Below, in pieces: positions 12,601 to 24,746 of a stretch of 64,000 nucleotides of DNA (position 1 is the stretch's first letter; each line of letters starts with the position of its first letter). The stretch spans positions 186,001-250,000 of the forward strand of contig JADLZL010003569.1 in NCBI GenBank assembly GCA_015844335.1. Reading direction: 5' to 3'. Origin of the DNA: Chrysopogon serrulatus (lineage: Eukaryota; Streptophyta; Magnoliopsida; Poales; Poaceae). The translations under genes were made by a program, and so were the position numbers. The notes below the pieces were generated by a model, which worked only from the letters and a program-made list of their open reading frames with translations, made no database searches and was not told the origin of the DNA.

Positions 12601-13227
12601 CATAAAAAGAAAGACTGCCATAGGTCTTTCCCATTATATCTAGGTGAACTGTTAATCATAAAAAAAGAGGCTGTCATAGGTTTTTCCCATTATATCTGGC
12701 TATCTGCCTCTCAAACCATTATTGTTGTTCTTAATGGTTAGAGTACACACTTCTCTTATAAAGCTGTTAAAATTTAGGATTTATCATTTGTTATGGTTGG
12801 ACACCTGCAGGTTAGGCGCTGAATCTGTCCTTCAAGGCATTTACAGGCTCTATCCCTGAAGAAGTTGCAGGGTTAGAAGCCATTGCAACGCTTTTGTTGA
12901 AGGGAGCAGATTTTCGTGTCATATCCAGATTGGACACAGAACATGGTGAGTGTTTGATCCTTCATAAGTTCATATTCTCAGTGTCATGTGTTCTCCATTT
13001 TGTGATTCTCCATTATTTTTCAGTCATTACCATTTACTCAAAGAAATAGCAAATTTGAGGCCCTTGGGGTTCTAATTTACAGAATTTTTTTTGATGAAGT
13101 TTGTTTTTGTTGCTTATGTACATCGACCCTAAGATATTGCCTTTTTCCTTCAAAGTGAAAGCTCTGTCCTTTTGGGACAAGAGAATAACGGCAAAAGGAA
13201 AATAAGGATAGAGGACAGAAATAAACA
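9640..13227 (+). other. split 5' leader of the bZIP gene
   Basis: A GC-rich block at 9640-10140 follows an AT-rich spacer and looks like a transcription start region and first untranslated exon, with a donor-like GGAGCCG|GTGAGATC at 9908/9909. A second possible leader exon is 12811-12945, between ACACCTGCAG and GTGAGT; it ends with ATG, so it might hold an upstream start. The long leader intron contains a 56-base tandem duplication (12585-12696). No conserved protein is visible. Exon limits are inferred from splice-like signals only. Confidence 0.4.
12585..12696. repeat. 56-base tandem duplication in the bZIP leader intron
   Basis: Two adjacent copies, 12585-12640 and 12641-12696, each starting TAGGTGAAC and ending CCCATTATATC, differ at only a few positions. 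It lies in non-coding sequence upstream of the second leader exon. Confidence 0.85.
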
Positions 13228-16200
13228 ATGGGAAAGGGAGATGTGGCTACTAGGTCTAAATCTCAAAAATCGTCGGCAATACAGGTTTGTATGGTTAATC
13301 TGGAACTACAATTGTCTCAAAAAAAAAAAAATCTGGAACTACAAGAGCAACTACTGGCACCCTCTTACCTTATCTTTCTTGTTTCAGAATGAGCAGAGTA
13401 CACCTACTAACCCCCCCACAGCATATCCTGATTGGTCTCATATTCAGGTGTGTAAAATGAAATCGTGCTGTATTGCTTTTTTATTGATCTAGTAGATTTA
13501 TTTGTGTAACTGTTAATATAAATCTGTAGGCATACTATAATGCTGCTGGGACAGCTCCAGTGACCCCACCGGCTTTTTTTCATTCATCTGTAGCTCCAAG
13601 CCCTCAGGGGCACCCATATATGTGGGGTCCACAGGTATATTCTCTCTCTTCAACCATTTTGCAAGAATAAGTAGCTAGTGTAAGTCTGCAACATGAGGTT
13701 TAGTGAGTAGATGTTAGGATGAACTGTCAGTTAACTGTAGTGCGAGGTACGAGTTTGGCAGATTTTTTAACATTTTGTTCATAGGGTTTGCTAGCCATTT
13801 ATTTATTTTAAGGGTACTATCAGCTACCACAACCACTGTAGCTCTGGAGATAATCAGTCATCTAACATTTAATTATTCAACTGGTATAGATGATGCCTCC
13901 TTATGGGGCACCACCACCATATGCAGCAATGTATGCACAAGGCACACCATATCAGCAGGCACCCATGCCACCGGTAATGTACCTCATTTTACTTGAGAGC
14001 ATGCTCTTATTGTGTTAATGCATGATTGATATAGTAATGAACTAAAATGCCCTTGTTTTTTGTTTCAGGGTTCACACCCATACAGTCCTTTTCCTATGCA
14101 GTCACCAAATGGGACAGTTCAAACACCAGTAAGTTAATGGGTGTTTTTTATTTGATCTATTTATTGTTGCAGAATGGATGCAGAATTTCACCCATTCCTT
14201 TCTAAGGCTTTCCATCTTAACTGTTCTCTGTCATTTATATTTGTTACTTAGGAATTCATTTGTTCGAGTCCTGTTTATGCCATTTGTCTCCTCAAAGCAG
14301 ATAAAATTTTGTTTTTTTGATTGGGTTATTGTTAGACATCTGGTGCTGGTGGTACAGAGACAGATAAATCAAATAAAAATAAGCGGAAGACTCCCCTGAA
14401 AAGATCAAAAGGAAGCTTAGGTAGTCTGGATGTTGTTGCAGTAAAAAATAACAAGTCACCGGCAAAGCCTTCAGCTTCTTCCTCCAATGAAGGTTCTTCA
14501 CAAAGGTAATTCTATTACTTTGTTTTTGTTATACCAACAGATAAATTATTGAATCCACTATCTATTGCAGTGAGAGTGGAAGCGGGAGTTCTTCTGAAGG
14601 AAGCAGTACGAATTCAAAAAGTGTATGTCATTCCATTATATTACTTAACATTTGACTTCATAATGCTATTAGTACAAATTCAAAGCAGTATGTTACTGTT
14701 TCGCTCTTCCCACTATGAAAGGCCTGGTTTGTGGGAGTAATTTCTATTCTAATCTTGAAATCCTCTGGGCAGCATCTGCAAGTGCATGAGAGGTGCAATT
14801 TGGTACAGTTTGCTACTGGTTCTGTCTGTTTACATGGTATTTCAAGAGGATGCTGAGTAATGAGTATCCAGTTCATTTTTCAAAACAAATTCTAAAGCAT
14901 CAATCTGTAGCCTTGTATTAAGTTTCATTAATTGGCCAGGTTCCATATGTTGCATGATATACTTTACCATTTGCAAATCTTTCTGTTTCATATTTCTTTT
15001 TGTTGGTTATTATAGTGACCTACAAGTTAGATTTATCTATGTATCCTCGCTTCCAACATGGTTTACCCTGCTCATGGACAAACTAGAAGGATGTATCCTA
15101 CCCTCCTGCATTTTTTTCCTTTGTATGTTGGATATGATCACCCTCATGCTAATTTATACTAACTGGCATAAACAAATAATTTTCTTTCAGAGTTCAAGGG
15201 CGAAGGATGGTTCTGAGCGAGGTCAGGGTAATGGTAAGACTTGAAGCTTTATGTACAATTATATAATTTATAACCAACTACTTTTAACCCCCCTGCGGGA
15301 ATAGGTACTGAGAAACAAATTTGTGTTTTTATTTAGCGCAAAAACATTAGATACAATAGTTATTTTCCTTCTTTTTCTCCAGATGCTAGGAGTAAAGGTA
15401 CTCAAAGCTCTGCAGTTGAGCCCACACAACCATCTTCTGGGCCTGTTGTGCTTAACCCTATGATGCCATTTTGGCCTGTTCCCCCTCCTATGGCTGGCCC
15501 AGCAACTACTCTGAATATGGGAGTGGATTACTGGGGTACTCCTGCTTCTGTACCCATGCATGGTAAAGTTATTGCAGCACCGACATCAGCTCCTTCGTCA
15601 AATTCACGTGATATTGTTCTCAGTGATCCGGCTATACAGGTCTGTCACTGTGCAGGATTTGGTTCTCCTTTGTCTTTATTTTGTTCTAGTACCTACCTTG
15701 CAGTTTTCTTACTTAGCGTTTTTTTTTTATTAACATAGGATGAGAGAGAACTGAAGAGACAAAAACGGAAGCAATCAAATAGGGAGTCAGCTCGACGATC
15801 AAGATTGCGCAAGCAGGTCTGTAATTTCTGCAGCGTTTCATAAGAATCATTGGATGTTATCATTTATCCTATATCTTGTGAATAGTTTGCATTTCTGCTA
15901 ACTGCTTATTTAGTAGTGACCATCTTGTTACTGATGTGAGTTATGGATGTGGGGTTTTTTGTGCCACCAGTTTGGCAGCAGCATCAGCCAGTCAAGACAC
16001 TTATGCTAAGTTGGTTTAGAATTGGTTTAAAATAAGATTTGTAAGGAAGATAAGGTCAGTTGTTAGTTTGTTAAGTGTGTTAGCATCTTGTGTTAGGGGC
16101 TGGCTATAAAGCATAGACACACTACCAGTTGAAATCAAGTAAGAAGAACCAAAAAGAAGCTGCCAGAGCCTCCAGAGCGAGGGTGACTAACTGGTTCTTC

Positions 16201-18058
16201 TTGCTATCCCATCTATCCTTAGTCAATCTGTATCATGGTTCATGGATCTAGTTGGAAACAGTAGGTAAGTTAAGGGAGAACGGGAGGAGGATAACTTTTG
16301 CCAACATGAAACATTAGTCAGCTTTTACCTATTCCTTTTATAAGGTCATAAAGTCTATTGGATCATAACATTATGCAATTGCTGTAGAATTCTGCGCAAT
16401 ATGAACCGATCTGGTTGAACCTACTTGAATTGACTGCAGTAGATGACGAGAATAACCGCTAAATATGCAATAACCATGTGGACCATGCGTGTGTTCCTGC
16501 ATGTTCCTAGAGTCAAGAATAACGATGGTGCTAGTGTAGTGTGATGAGTTATTGTTCATGTTCATGGATGACAACCAACATTTCAACAGAACAATATGAC
16601 TAGTTGAGGACTAATATGCCAGCAGTTTTTTCCCCCTTAGAAGGTGATGGTTGAATCAGGATCATAGAAAATAGATAGCGTCCGAGGAATAATATATCAT
16701 AAATTTTCCATAAGGCTAAAGAAAAGAATTGAGGCACTTTGTGAAAATAGCTGCATATTTGTTTCCAAGCTCATGCATATAGCTGATAGCAGGACCCACA
16801 GATTTTATTTGTTTATTTATTTATATTCTTTTTTTGAAACAAAATTTATTTATTTTCTAGATGTGACACCTAAAAGGGTAGATGCTGCCACTTCTGTTCA
16901 TATAATTTGGTGTCCTTTGCTTCATGCAAGCCGTTTGATGTATTCTATATTTTTTTATGGGATACTACAGGCTGAATGGGAGGAAGTAGCCAATCGTGCA
17001 GATTTGCTAAAGCAGGAAAACAGTTCACTTAAAGAAGAATTGAAACAACTTCAGGAGAAGTGCGATAGCTTGGCCTCAGAAAATACATCTCTACATGTAA
17101 GCTCTCTCTTTTATTTTTGACCTCAGAAAATACATTTCTACATGTAAGAGGGATTGGAGCAGAGAGAAAGGAAGGTGAGTGCTAGATTGATGGGAGCTGC
17201 TGCTGCTGCTGCTAGTGGTTGTTGATTGAAGGAAAAGCTGGTTGTTTGGATTTATTGACCGAGAAGGAAAATAGAGCAGTGCAATAGCAGTAGCAGCAGG
17301 TTCGAGTTGATGTTGATGCAGCCAAGCTGCAGCACCATAGCCATCAACAAACTGCCATGGCTGGAGCTGGGCACGAGGGGCCATGCCGCCTCCACTTTGG
17401 ACTACTACAGCGGCGCTGAACAAGCTCAAGTATTCTGTTCGGCAATGGCATATGCCACTTTGGCAGGGGCGGCATTCGGCGATGGCTGTGCACAATGGCC
17501 AGTGCTTGTCATTGGGGCAGTGCTCGAGGGGGCAAGGCTGATGCTCGAAGGGGATGAGGTTGGCTTTTGGTTGGGGCGGTGCTTGGCCATGGACAGCACT
17601 CTGAGGGAGAGATGGGGAATGGCTGGATATATGGGATGAGCAGAGGGATCCACCGATCATTGGCATAGAGTATAAGGGAGAGGAGGTGGGCCCAATCTGA
17701 GTCAGCAACTCAGCATGCTGACTGTGTGGTGGTGAAAACCAGTGAAACCAGCATTAAAAGGGTGCTGTGGCCAAATATGCATTGTTTACACAATTCAATG
17801 GCCAAAGGTTTCTGGTTTGTGAGTTCAGTGACGGAAACCAAACTCCGACGATATAGTTCTATGGCAAAAAAGGACCCCCCCCGCCCTTATTTTTTAATGG
17901 CAGTGGTTGGGATGTCTATGCAATACCTTTTTGGAATTTTAGGTTGGATCTTGCCCTCTTGACTTTGAGAAACTTATGTGAGCCATTCATAATTCTTGCA
18001 GGAGAAGCTTAAAGTGCTTGAGGATGAGAAATCAAATGGAAATTGGTGCAAGGATTGA
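13228..18058 (+). CDS. GBF1: G-box binding bZIP transcription factor, GBF1 type
   Basis: Nuclear DNA-binding factor for G-box (CACGTG) promoters. Twelve exons join in frame to 382 residues: 13228-13284, 13388-13447, 13530-13634, 13890-13973, 14069-14128, 14336-14505, 14571-14622, 15191-15233, 15383-15639, 15739-15816, 16971-17096, 18002-18058. The start gives MGKGDVATRSKSQKSS, as I recall for cereal GBF1-type proteins. Residues 30-130 are the proline-rich MFMR region (AYPDW, GHPYMWGPQMMPPYG). A Ser/Gly/Lys-rich middle follows (KNKRKTPLKRSKGSLG), then DYWG near residue 250. The basic region spans about 297-322 with the N-x7-R signature (N310, R318). Leucines recur every seven residues at 335, 342, 349, 356, 363 and 370. 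Exon 11 ends at a donor that is duplicated 47 bases downstream. All junctions are GT-AG and no indel is needed. Confidence 0.95.
13298..13343 (+). repeat. poly(A)-tail insertion scar with target duplication
   Basis: ATCTGGAACTACA occurs at 13298-13310 and 13331-13343, flanking only ATTGTCTC plus twelve A residues. A perfect 13-base direct repeat around an A-tail is the mark of target-primed reverse transcription, so this looks like an extremely 5'-truncated retroposon. It sits just inside the first coding intron of the bZIP gene. Confidence 0.75.
17074..17148 (+). repeat. duplicated exon end and splice donor in the bZIP gene
   Basis: The 28-base segment at 17074-17101, which is the end of exon 11 plus its donor CAT|GTAAG, recurs with one mismatch at 17121-17148. 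Using the second donor would read through a TGA at 17118-17120, so it would truncate the leucine zipper. The first copy is taken as the working donor because it keeps the frame into the last exon. Confidence 0.9.
17149..17710. other. unidentified GC-richer block inside the last bZIP intron
   Basis: This part of the intron is less AT-rich than its flanks and is open on the minus strand for about 200 residues, with poly-Ser, Pro- and Gln-rich stretches (QPWQFVDGYGAAAW near 17320-17370). It could be a captured fragment of another gene in reverse orientation or a former transposon cargo. I do not recognise a family with confidence and see no terminal repeats. Confidence 0.3.
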
Positions 18059-20680
18059 AGGCTGAAAACTTCTTTCTGACTGCTGATGTAAGGAACAATT
18101 TACTTGTGAGCTGCCATTAGGTTAACCGAATACCAACTCTGATTGCTGCTGTAATGTTCTCGATTTTTCAGATAATTTGGTGGTAACCTGATAGGACGAC
18201 AACTAAGGAGGTATTCATGTATGGTATTAGATTTTTGTCCGAGGCGTAAAATTGTATCATAGGATTTGACATGGTTGATGGCTACAGATTATTCTTCCAG
18301 TTGCCTCAGCTGCTGTGCTCTGTTGTTTTTTTCTTCCTCTTGTGCTAGATCCTACAGAAGTACAACTATGTAGAAACCCCCAGGTGTTGTTTGAAACTTG
18401 GGGATTAGCGTATGGTATAGCTGTTGTAGAGCTGCTCATTGAGCTTCTTGACAGAAACTGAAGCGTGTTAAAACCATCATTGATTTATGATTCAGACGGA
18501 CTAATTTTACGGATAATACTGTACTACTGAATACAGTGGCTTTTACGGCTTTCACTCACTCACATGACTGGTTGCATCCTTGTATGAGGAGTGGGCGTGG
18601 AAAATTGTGGAAGCTGAACGGTGTGTGCAGTTGTTCATATGTTAGTGGGTAGTTGGGAACATATTATTCCCATGTACTACAAGAAGCAGCAACTCAGCAA
18701 ATCTTTGTGAAATATCACCTGAAGACTCTTGTTCGTCTTAAAAGTTAAAACGACAATTTGAAGGCATTGCCTTTTATTTATCTTGTATTCGGATTACATG
18801 CTAAGACAAAGCTTGTTTTTCCAACTGATGTTCATGCACCGCTTCAATCACTTTACCCGATCTTTTTTCGGCCTCGCCTTTTCTCTTCTTTTCGTTGTTC
18901 GAGTCCAACACCCCTCTTTCTTCCTCATGTAGCCTTCGAACAAAAGGCCATGGCGCTTGGTAATGAATCTATCTCCTTTTTCTTGGCCACTTCATGACCT
19001 ATCCTCGTGCTTTCGTCAAGCACATGGTTGGTTCCATCTCCTTTTTCATCCTCTGCCCCCCGGCTGGTCTAGCATTTGAATGTCGTGCGTGACTCGGCAA
19101 AATAATCACAGAACACATCATACGACGTAGTGGGAGTAGTTCGTCATCTGTAAGGAGGCATTTTGCGTGGTCTCAGAAAGAAACATCATAGCCAGTATGT
19201 GTTCGCAGCAGATTGTTGAACATTTGCCCCGGATCCAAAATGCAGATTGCTGCTGAGCTCGAGAATTGTTTATAATTTTTGTACGAACACTAGTCGCTGT
19301 CGCAGAACAGAACTCTCTCTCTCTCTCTCTCCCGTACTACTACACGATTGTTTGATTTGAGGAATAAATTTCAGATCTGGCTGTGCAGATTCGCAGTCGG
19401 CAATCTCGCTTTGCAGAGTGGTGTACAATTAACAAAACTCATCTCGGCTTTGCCCAAAGCCCTCGGCCGGCGTACGAACTCCCATCTTTTCTTTTCTTTT
19501 TCCCAGCGGCCCGTTCTGTCCCCCTTCCAACCATCCAAAGGGAATGGCAGCTGCAGCGGCGGGCACAGTGCGCTCGCTGCGCATCCATCCGCACCACCAA
19601 CCATCGGATCCATCCCACTACATCCATCCATCACCCATCAGAAGCAACAGCAGTCAGCAGCACGAGGCAGAGGCAGGCCAGCGAGCGGAGTTAACTTGCA
19701 GGCAGGCATGTTGTGCAGAGCGGCAGCAGGGAACAGGGAGCAGCACAAAGGAAAACTGAAAACTGCAAAACCCGAACTGCTTTCTGACACCGGAAATAAA
19801 ATCACGCACAACTGGTAGCTGTGCTGCTGCTGAGCGCCCATTTGAGAGTCATGGCCATGCCACTGGTGGACGACGTCTGGTGAATGGCAAGTGATGGGCA
19901 CCACCACCCACAACTGCATAGTATTGCATTGCACTGCATTGCAGGCATGTTACGCAAGAACAGCTGCGACGCGCAATGGAAAAAGGGCACAATTCTGACT
20001 CACCTCGTCACCCCTGACAAAAATCTCATGGCGCTACCTCTGGTCCCCTACCACTCGAACTCTCTCACAAGTCACACACGTCCCTTGAATCCCTTTTCTC
20101 ATCTCTCTTTTTCATGCTCCTATCTCTTCCTTTCCTTTGCTCAAATGAAATATATACCGAGTACATTAGTATACTATCTCAATTCAGTGCTTTAGATGGG
20201 TGGAAGTGGAAGCACACTTAATCAAGCCCCGCACCCCCCCCCCCAAAAGAATAAAGAAGTGCCATTCATATCCATCCCATGAATGAGCAGCAGCCCCAGC
20301 CCCAGTTGTTTACTGCAAGCGGTGGGCACTTTCTGTTGTGCCCTTTTCTTGGATGGTGGTGGTGATGGTACAAAGACAACAAAAGGGATGGAAAGCTCAA
20401 GCCTATGTATACTTGTACACACACACAAATAATATCCTGGTGCATCTTTAGTGCAGTGCAGGCACACACACATACAACATCCCCTCCCTTTGCAGGTTTG
20501 CCTCTGTACTGCCACCACTTGTGTGAGATGAGATGAGATGAAATGAGATGAGAAGCGCGGCATCACTGTCCTACATCCATCCCCTACCAGTAATTTACCA
20601 AACCTCTGCTGCTTTCCATAATCAAACACCACAGTGCCAGTGGGGGTGGGGGTGCCACTTTAACTGAAACACCACCCCAC
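18059..20680. other. bZIP 3' flank and spacer
   Basis: The first part is the probable 3' UTR of the bZIP gene. A CT microsatellite lies at about 19313-19331 and an ATGAG-type repeat at about 20523-20555. No coding frame resembles a known protein and no RNA gene is recognisable. Confidence 0.5.
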
Positions 20681-22694
20681 ACCACTTCACCCCCCTCCTC
20701 CTCCTCACTTTGCCCCCCTCTCTCTACACACACTAGTCTCTCTCTCCCCCCTTCGGTGAGCACAAGGGGCAATTGCTGAGAAGGAGCCATAGCCATGGCG
20801 TGAGCAAGAGCCTACTGGTTCCTTGGCATCGTCTTCTTCAAGCCTGGCTCTGATGGAGTGAAGCGGTGCACGGAATTCTGCTTCTGGGTGCTAGAGGTAA
20901 TTCTGCCATCCCTGTAAACCAGAGATTCCCTTGTTTCTTGGCAGCTTTTCTTGTGTTCTTGGCTCCTGCAGTTCGTGTTCATCATAGCGTTAGTTCTCGA
21001 CGTCTCGGTTCTCTGAATAGCTAGTTCTCTCTGTTGGCGTATGCTGGCTTGGACCACAAGGTACTTCCAGTAGAATCGGGGTCCTGAAGGGTTTTGATCC
21101 TTCTGATCTTGGACTGGTTAGGCCCTCCCCCCAAAAAATATTCTCTCATGATTCGTTCAACCCAAGATTGTTTCATCGAGTTAAATGAATAGACATGGTA
21201 GTGGAATTCTGGTATGAAATCACTTTGTTCGTTGGTTTCTACACTAAAACATGTGGTTTCTACACTAAAACATGCTTGCATGTTAGTCTTGTCTAAATTC
21301 CATCATGTTTTTGTCCTGATATTATTTTGTTTCTAGTGGTACCAGATGCAGCTGATGAGTCAGGTAATATAGTATCTTGTCCAGATATTTCTGTCTCCTT
21401 GCTATGCTTGTCGACATAAGATTAATCTCTGATCTTGATGCTTTGCTAATGTACCAAGCCAAAACAAGATAAATTTGCTGACATTCAGCACTATGTCTAA
21501 GAGAGTCAACTATGCTTCAACTAGTTCGAATTTTCAGCTTGTAATTTCGTGGCTACATCAAAGAAATTGTGTATTATATGCAGAAAATACCAGTGGTTAG
21601 GTAATCTGGCATAGTTATTCAACCTTTATAGTTTTATTATGAACTGGTGGAATTATCTGGAGAACAATAAAGTTTAACTGCAAGGTTAGGTGGTGCCTTC
21701 TGAGCCGGTGAATTAACCTAAAGTACAACATAATTTAAACTAATGTGGTTTAGATAGGAACAACAGAGCTCCCATCTTTTCTGACAACTATTGAATATGC
21801 TATTCTTGGACTTTACTATTAGATAAGGTTCGATTTTAGAGATTCTGGGACCAGAAAAGATGGCATGCTTTTCATATGTTTGTCTTTAGACATGGAATTT
21901 GAAATTAGCATATCCAGGCCTATGAATGAATCAGATGCTTCTCATGATTATTGAACAGAAAATTGAGCAAATCTTGAAATAGGCTAAGATTCCCCTTCCC
22001 CTTGTTTGCTCTTTACGTTATTATATCTGCATCCAATTTGCACTGCCTACTCTTTAGCTCAGTAATTTTTTTCTTTAAAAAGGTGATTTAGCTTAGTAAT
22101 TCAGCAACCAGAAATTCAGTTTCCCTACTGACACATGACAAAGTATTACTCAATGGACAACCTCTAGTCCATATGGACAAACTGAGGATCACTTAAGCTG
22201 CAAGGAATTTCAGCCAAAAATAATCATTTGAGACAACATCCTTTTTATCCACAAGGCTGTCTGACTAGACACGGCCCAACTTCAAATAATCAGTTTGTCA
22301 TTGGTTTTTCTGAAGCTAGTCATAAACTGATGATCACCAATCTACCCACTAGGCAAACCAATGAGTGCAACTGCGACTGAAACCACTGGGATTCTCCCCA
22401 GTTTATGCAGGAACACATCTCGTAAAGTATTAAAGCTGCTTTCTCTACCCTTGAACACAAAGCATGTTTCGTATCTTCATCATGAATCCATGCATCTGTG
22501 TTCCTGCCTTACCTAACCTGCCATGCTCACAGAAGAACCGTGATTACTGATTAGATATTTAGATCAGGGCATCTTATTCTTTTTAGAGGCATTCACACAG
22601 AGGTGCTTACTAGAATGAGCTGGTGTGTTGTCTGCATGCAGGTGAGACAGAGAAACCAAGTGACGGGTGAAAAGATTGTTGCCATCAGTCAGAG
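20681..22694 (+). other. probable split leader of the zinc-finger gene
   Basis: A pyrimidine-rich CTCTCTC stretch near 20695-20755 resembles a plant 5' leader. CTGCATGCAG at 22632-22641 is a plausible acceptor shortly before the start codon, so a leader intron of about 1.8 kb is likely. The AT-rich interior holds a 20-base tandem repeat (GGTTTCTACACTAAAACATG, about 21233-21273) but no coding sequence I can support. Confidence 0.4.
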
Positions 22695-23381
22695 ATGAAG
22701 AGCAAGGAGATGTGCCAAGAACCGTGCGACGAGCTGTCCGAGATCAGCAGCCAGGAGGCGTCCAACTCCTCCGGCCTGGTCAGCCTCGACCTCTCACTCA
22801 CCGTCGCCGCCGCCGCCGCCGCCGAGTCGAGCACTACCGACAACAGCAACAGCAGCGGCGGCGGCGGCGGCGGCGCGCAGGCCGACGTGGCGGTGGCCGC
22901 CCGTGACCGCGAGCCGTCGCGCGTGTTCACGTGCAACTACTGCCAGCGCAAGTTCTTCAGCTCGCAGGCGCTGGGCGGGCACCAGAACGCGCACCGGCGG
23001 GAGCGCACGCTGGCCCGACGCGCGCTGCGGCTCGACGCGGCGGGCCCCTACGGCTACTACGCCGACGTGGCGTCCCTGCCGCTGTACGGCTCCGGGCTGT
23101 ACCCCATCGGCATCCAGGCGCACGCGTCGAGCGCGGCGCACCCGGAGCAGCAGCAGCAGCGGCACGAGGACGCCGCCGAGCTGAGGGCCCGCGCGGGGGC
23201 TGCTGAGCCCCATGCCATTCCTCGTGGCCGACGACGAGATGAGCTTCGGCTGGCCCGGTAGCTTCAGACCAGCTGCCGTCGCCGCCGCTGCGCCGGTGGG
23301 GGGAGCGAAGCCCTGAACTCGGCCGGCAGCGTCGTCGCCGTGCATGCCGCGGAGGAGCCCGATCTGACGCTCAGGCTATGA
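22695..23381 (+). CDS. single C2H2 zinc-finger repressor, ZFP4/ZFP1 type, with two compensating frameshifts
   Basis: Nuclear transcription factor with one plant-type finger: C80, C83, H96 and H100 with the QALGGH signature (QRKFFSSQALGGHQNAH). An EAR repression motif LDLSL is at residues 31-35, and a second EAR-like end, DLTLRL, lies just before the TGA at 23379-23381. This arrangement matches Arabidopsis ZFP1/ZFP3/ZFP4-type proteins, which I recall also carry a WPGSFR segment. ATG to TGA is 687 bases (228 residues), a multiple of three, yet the frame shifts twice: an apparent extra base in the G run at 23195-23199 and a missing base between about 23295 and 23313. Between them the family-like LLSPMPFLVADDEMSFGWPG is read in a second frame. 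Read literally, translation would stop at 23261. The GCC repeat near 22803-22823 encodes poly-Ala. Confidence 0.85.
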
Positions 23382-24746
23382 AGTGTGAACTGATCCGTCG
23401 ACTAGACTGGTTAATCCGTCAGGCTGTTTCTTTCTTCGTCGCCCTCTTTTTTTCTCTTAAATTTGATGATGATCCGTCCGTGTCTGACGCTGATCATGAT
23501 CAGACCCGTGGCGGTCTCTTGCTTGACCAGATTCTTCCTATTGTTTCGTGCGTGCGTGCAAGAATTTTTGTACAGCAGTTGGATGTGCAAGAGCTCGAGA
23601 TATCTCTTTTTGTTCAATGATCTTGCTTCAGCTATTGCATGTTCGTGCGTACGTGTTCAAACAGTGAAATGCACCATGGCTGCAAGAAACGGACACGCCG
23701 CCGGCGTCGGCGCGACAGCCGCCATCGGCACCGGCGTTGGCGCAGCCGCAGCGGAAGGTCAGCGCTTGTCCACGGACAACAGAAAACGTCCCTTTTTTTT
23801 TTCTGCTTGACCATATGATTTCTCAAAACGGGCAGCCACGGGAGGTTGCGTTAGAGGTGCAACTTGCGAGCTGGGGTTGGCAACTTGTGCTGGCTGTCGA
23901 CTGTTCCCGGTGCCGGTGGTCACCACGGCGATGCGCTCAAGGTACGGGGGGTTTCGACAGCTTGCAGGAGTGGCTGTGGCCCACCATGGCCCCGTGAACG
24001 AAGATATGATCAAGGGGGAAGGGAACCGACTGATGAGGCAAATCTTCGAGGGATTCCAACGCACTGCCACTAGTGGCAACTGACTGTTTCTTTGTCCGGC
24101 CTTTGTACGCGCCCCCACAGGGCACAGGCTGCCTACAGTGCAGCCGCTAGTAGTCTGTCTATCACGGGACCATCCTCTACCTTAGTCTTATCCTGAAATG
24201 GAACAGTCTATACTACTAGTATGTTTTTGTAGCTTATACTACTATTTTTTTTTGAATATCTTGTAGCTTATATACTACTCCGTAGAGAGGAAGAGGACGA
24301 TCCTGCGCGGCGATATATACATCATGATGTCAATCTATTCCATTCGTGTCAATTCATTCCATTCGTCAAGACCAATGACAAGGAGCAGGACGCGGGGACA
24401 TTCTCATGGGGATGCCAACTGCTACAACACCGGGGCAACGCGTCGAAATCGTGACCCAACAACTCCAATCAGCATATAAAAAAATATCTGCAATGATATA
24501 GCAGCACAAACTGGCAAGCCACTAACTGAATGCGGGCAAGTTATATCAGCAAGCGCAAGGCTAGGCATCCACTTACAAGTTACAACAGCATGTAAATTAT
24601 AACACAAGATGTTGAAGAAATACAGCAATGGACAAACTCTCCTAATGAACAACACCAAATCTCAGGTACTCAGCAGCAGCAGCTGGCAGTCGTTAGCTGG
24701 AGTCTATACCCGAAGATATTCAGCAGCAGCACTTGTTAACTGGAGC
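23382..24746. other. spacer between convergent zinc-finger and OBERON-like genes
   Basis: Holds the 3' flanks of both genes. No coding or RNA gene is recognisable. A near-repeat of CAATTCATTCCATTCGT occurs near 24331-24365. Confidence 0.45.

Noticed and set aside
15960..16260. Possible LTR fragment in a bZIP intron
   Set aside because: The general look is LTR-like, but no TG...CA ends or target duplication could be paired.
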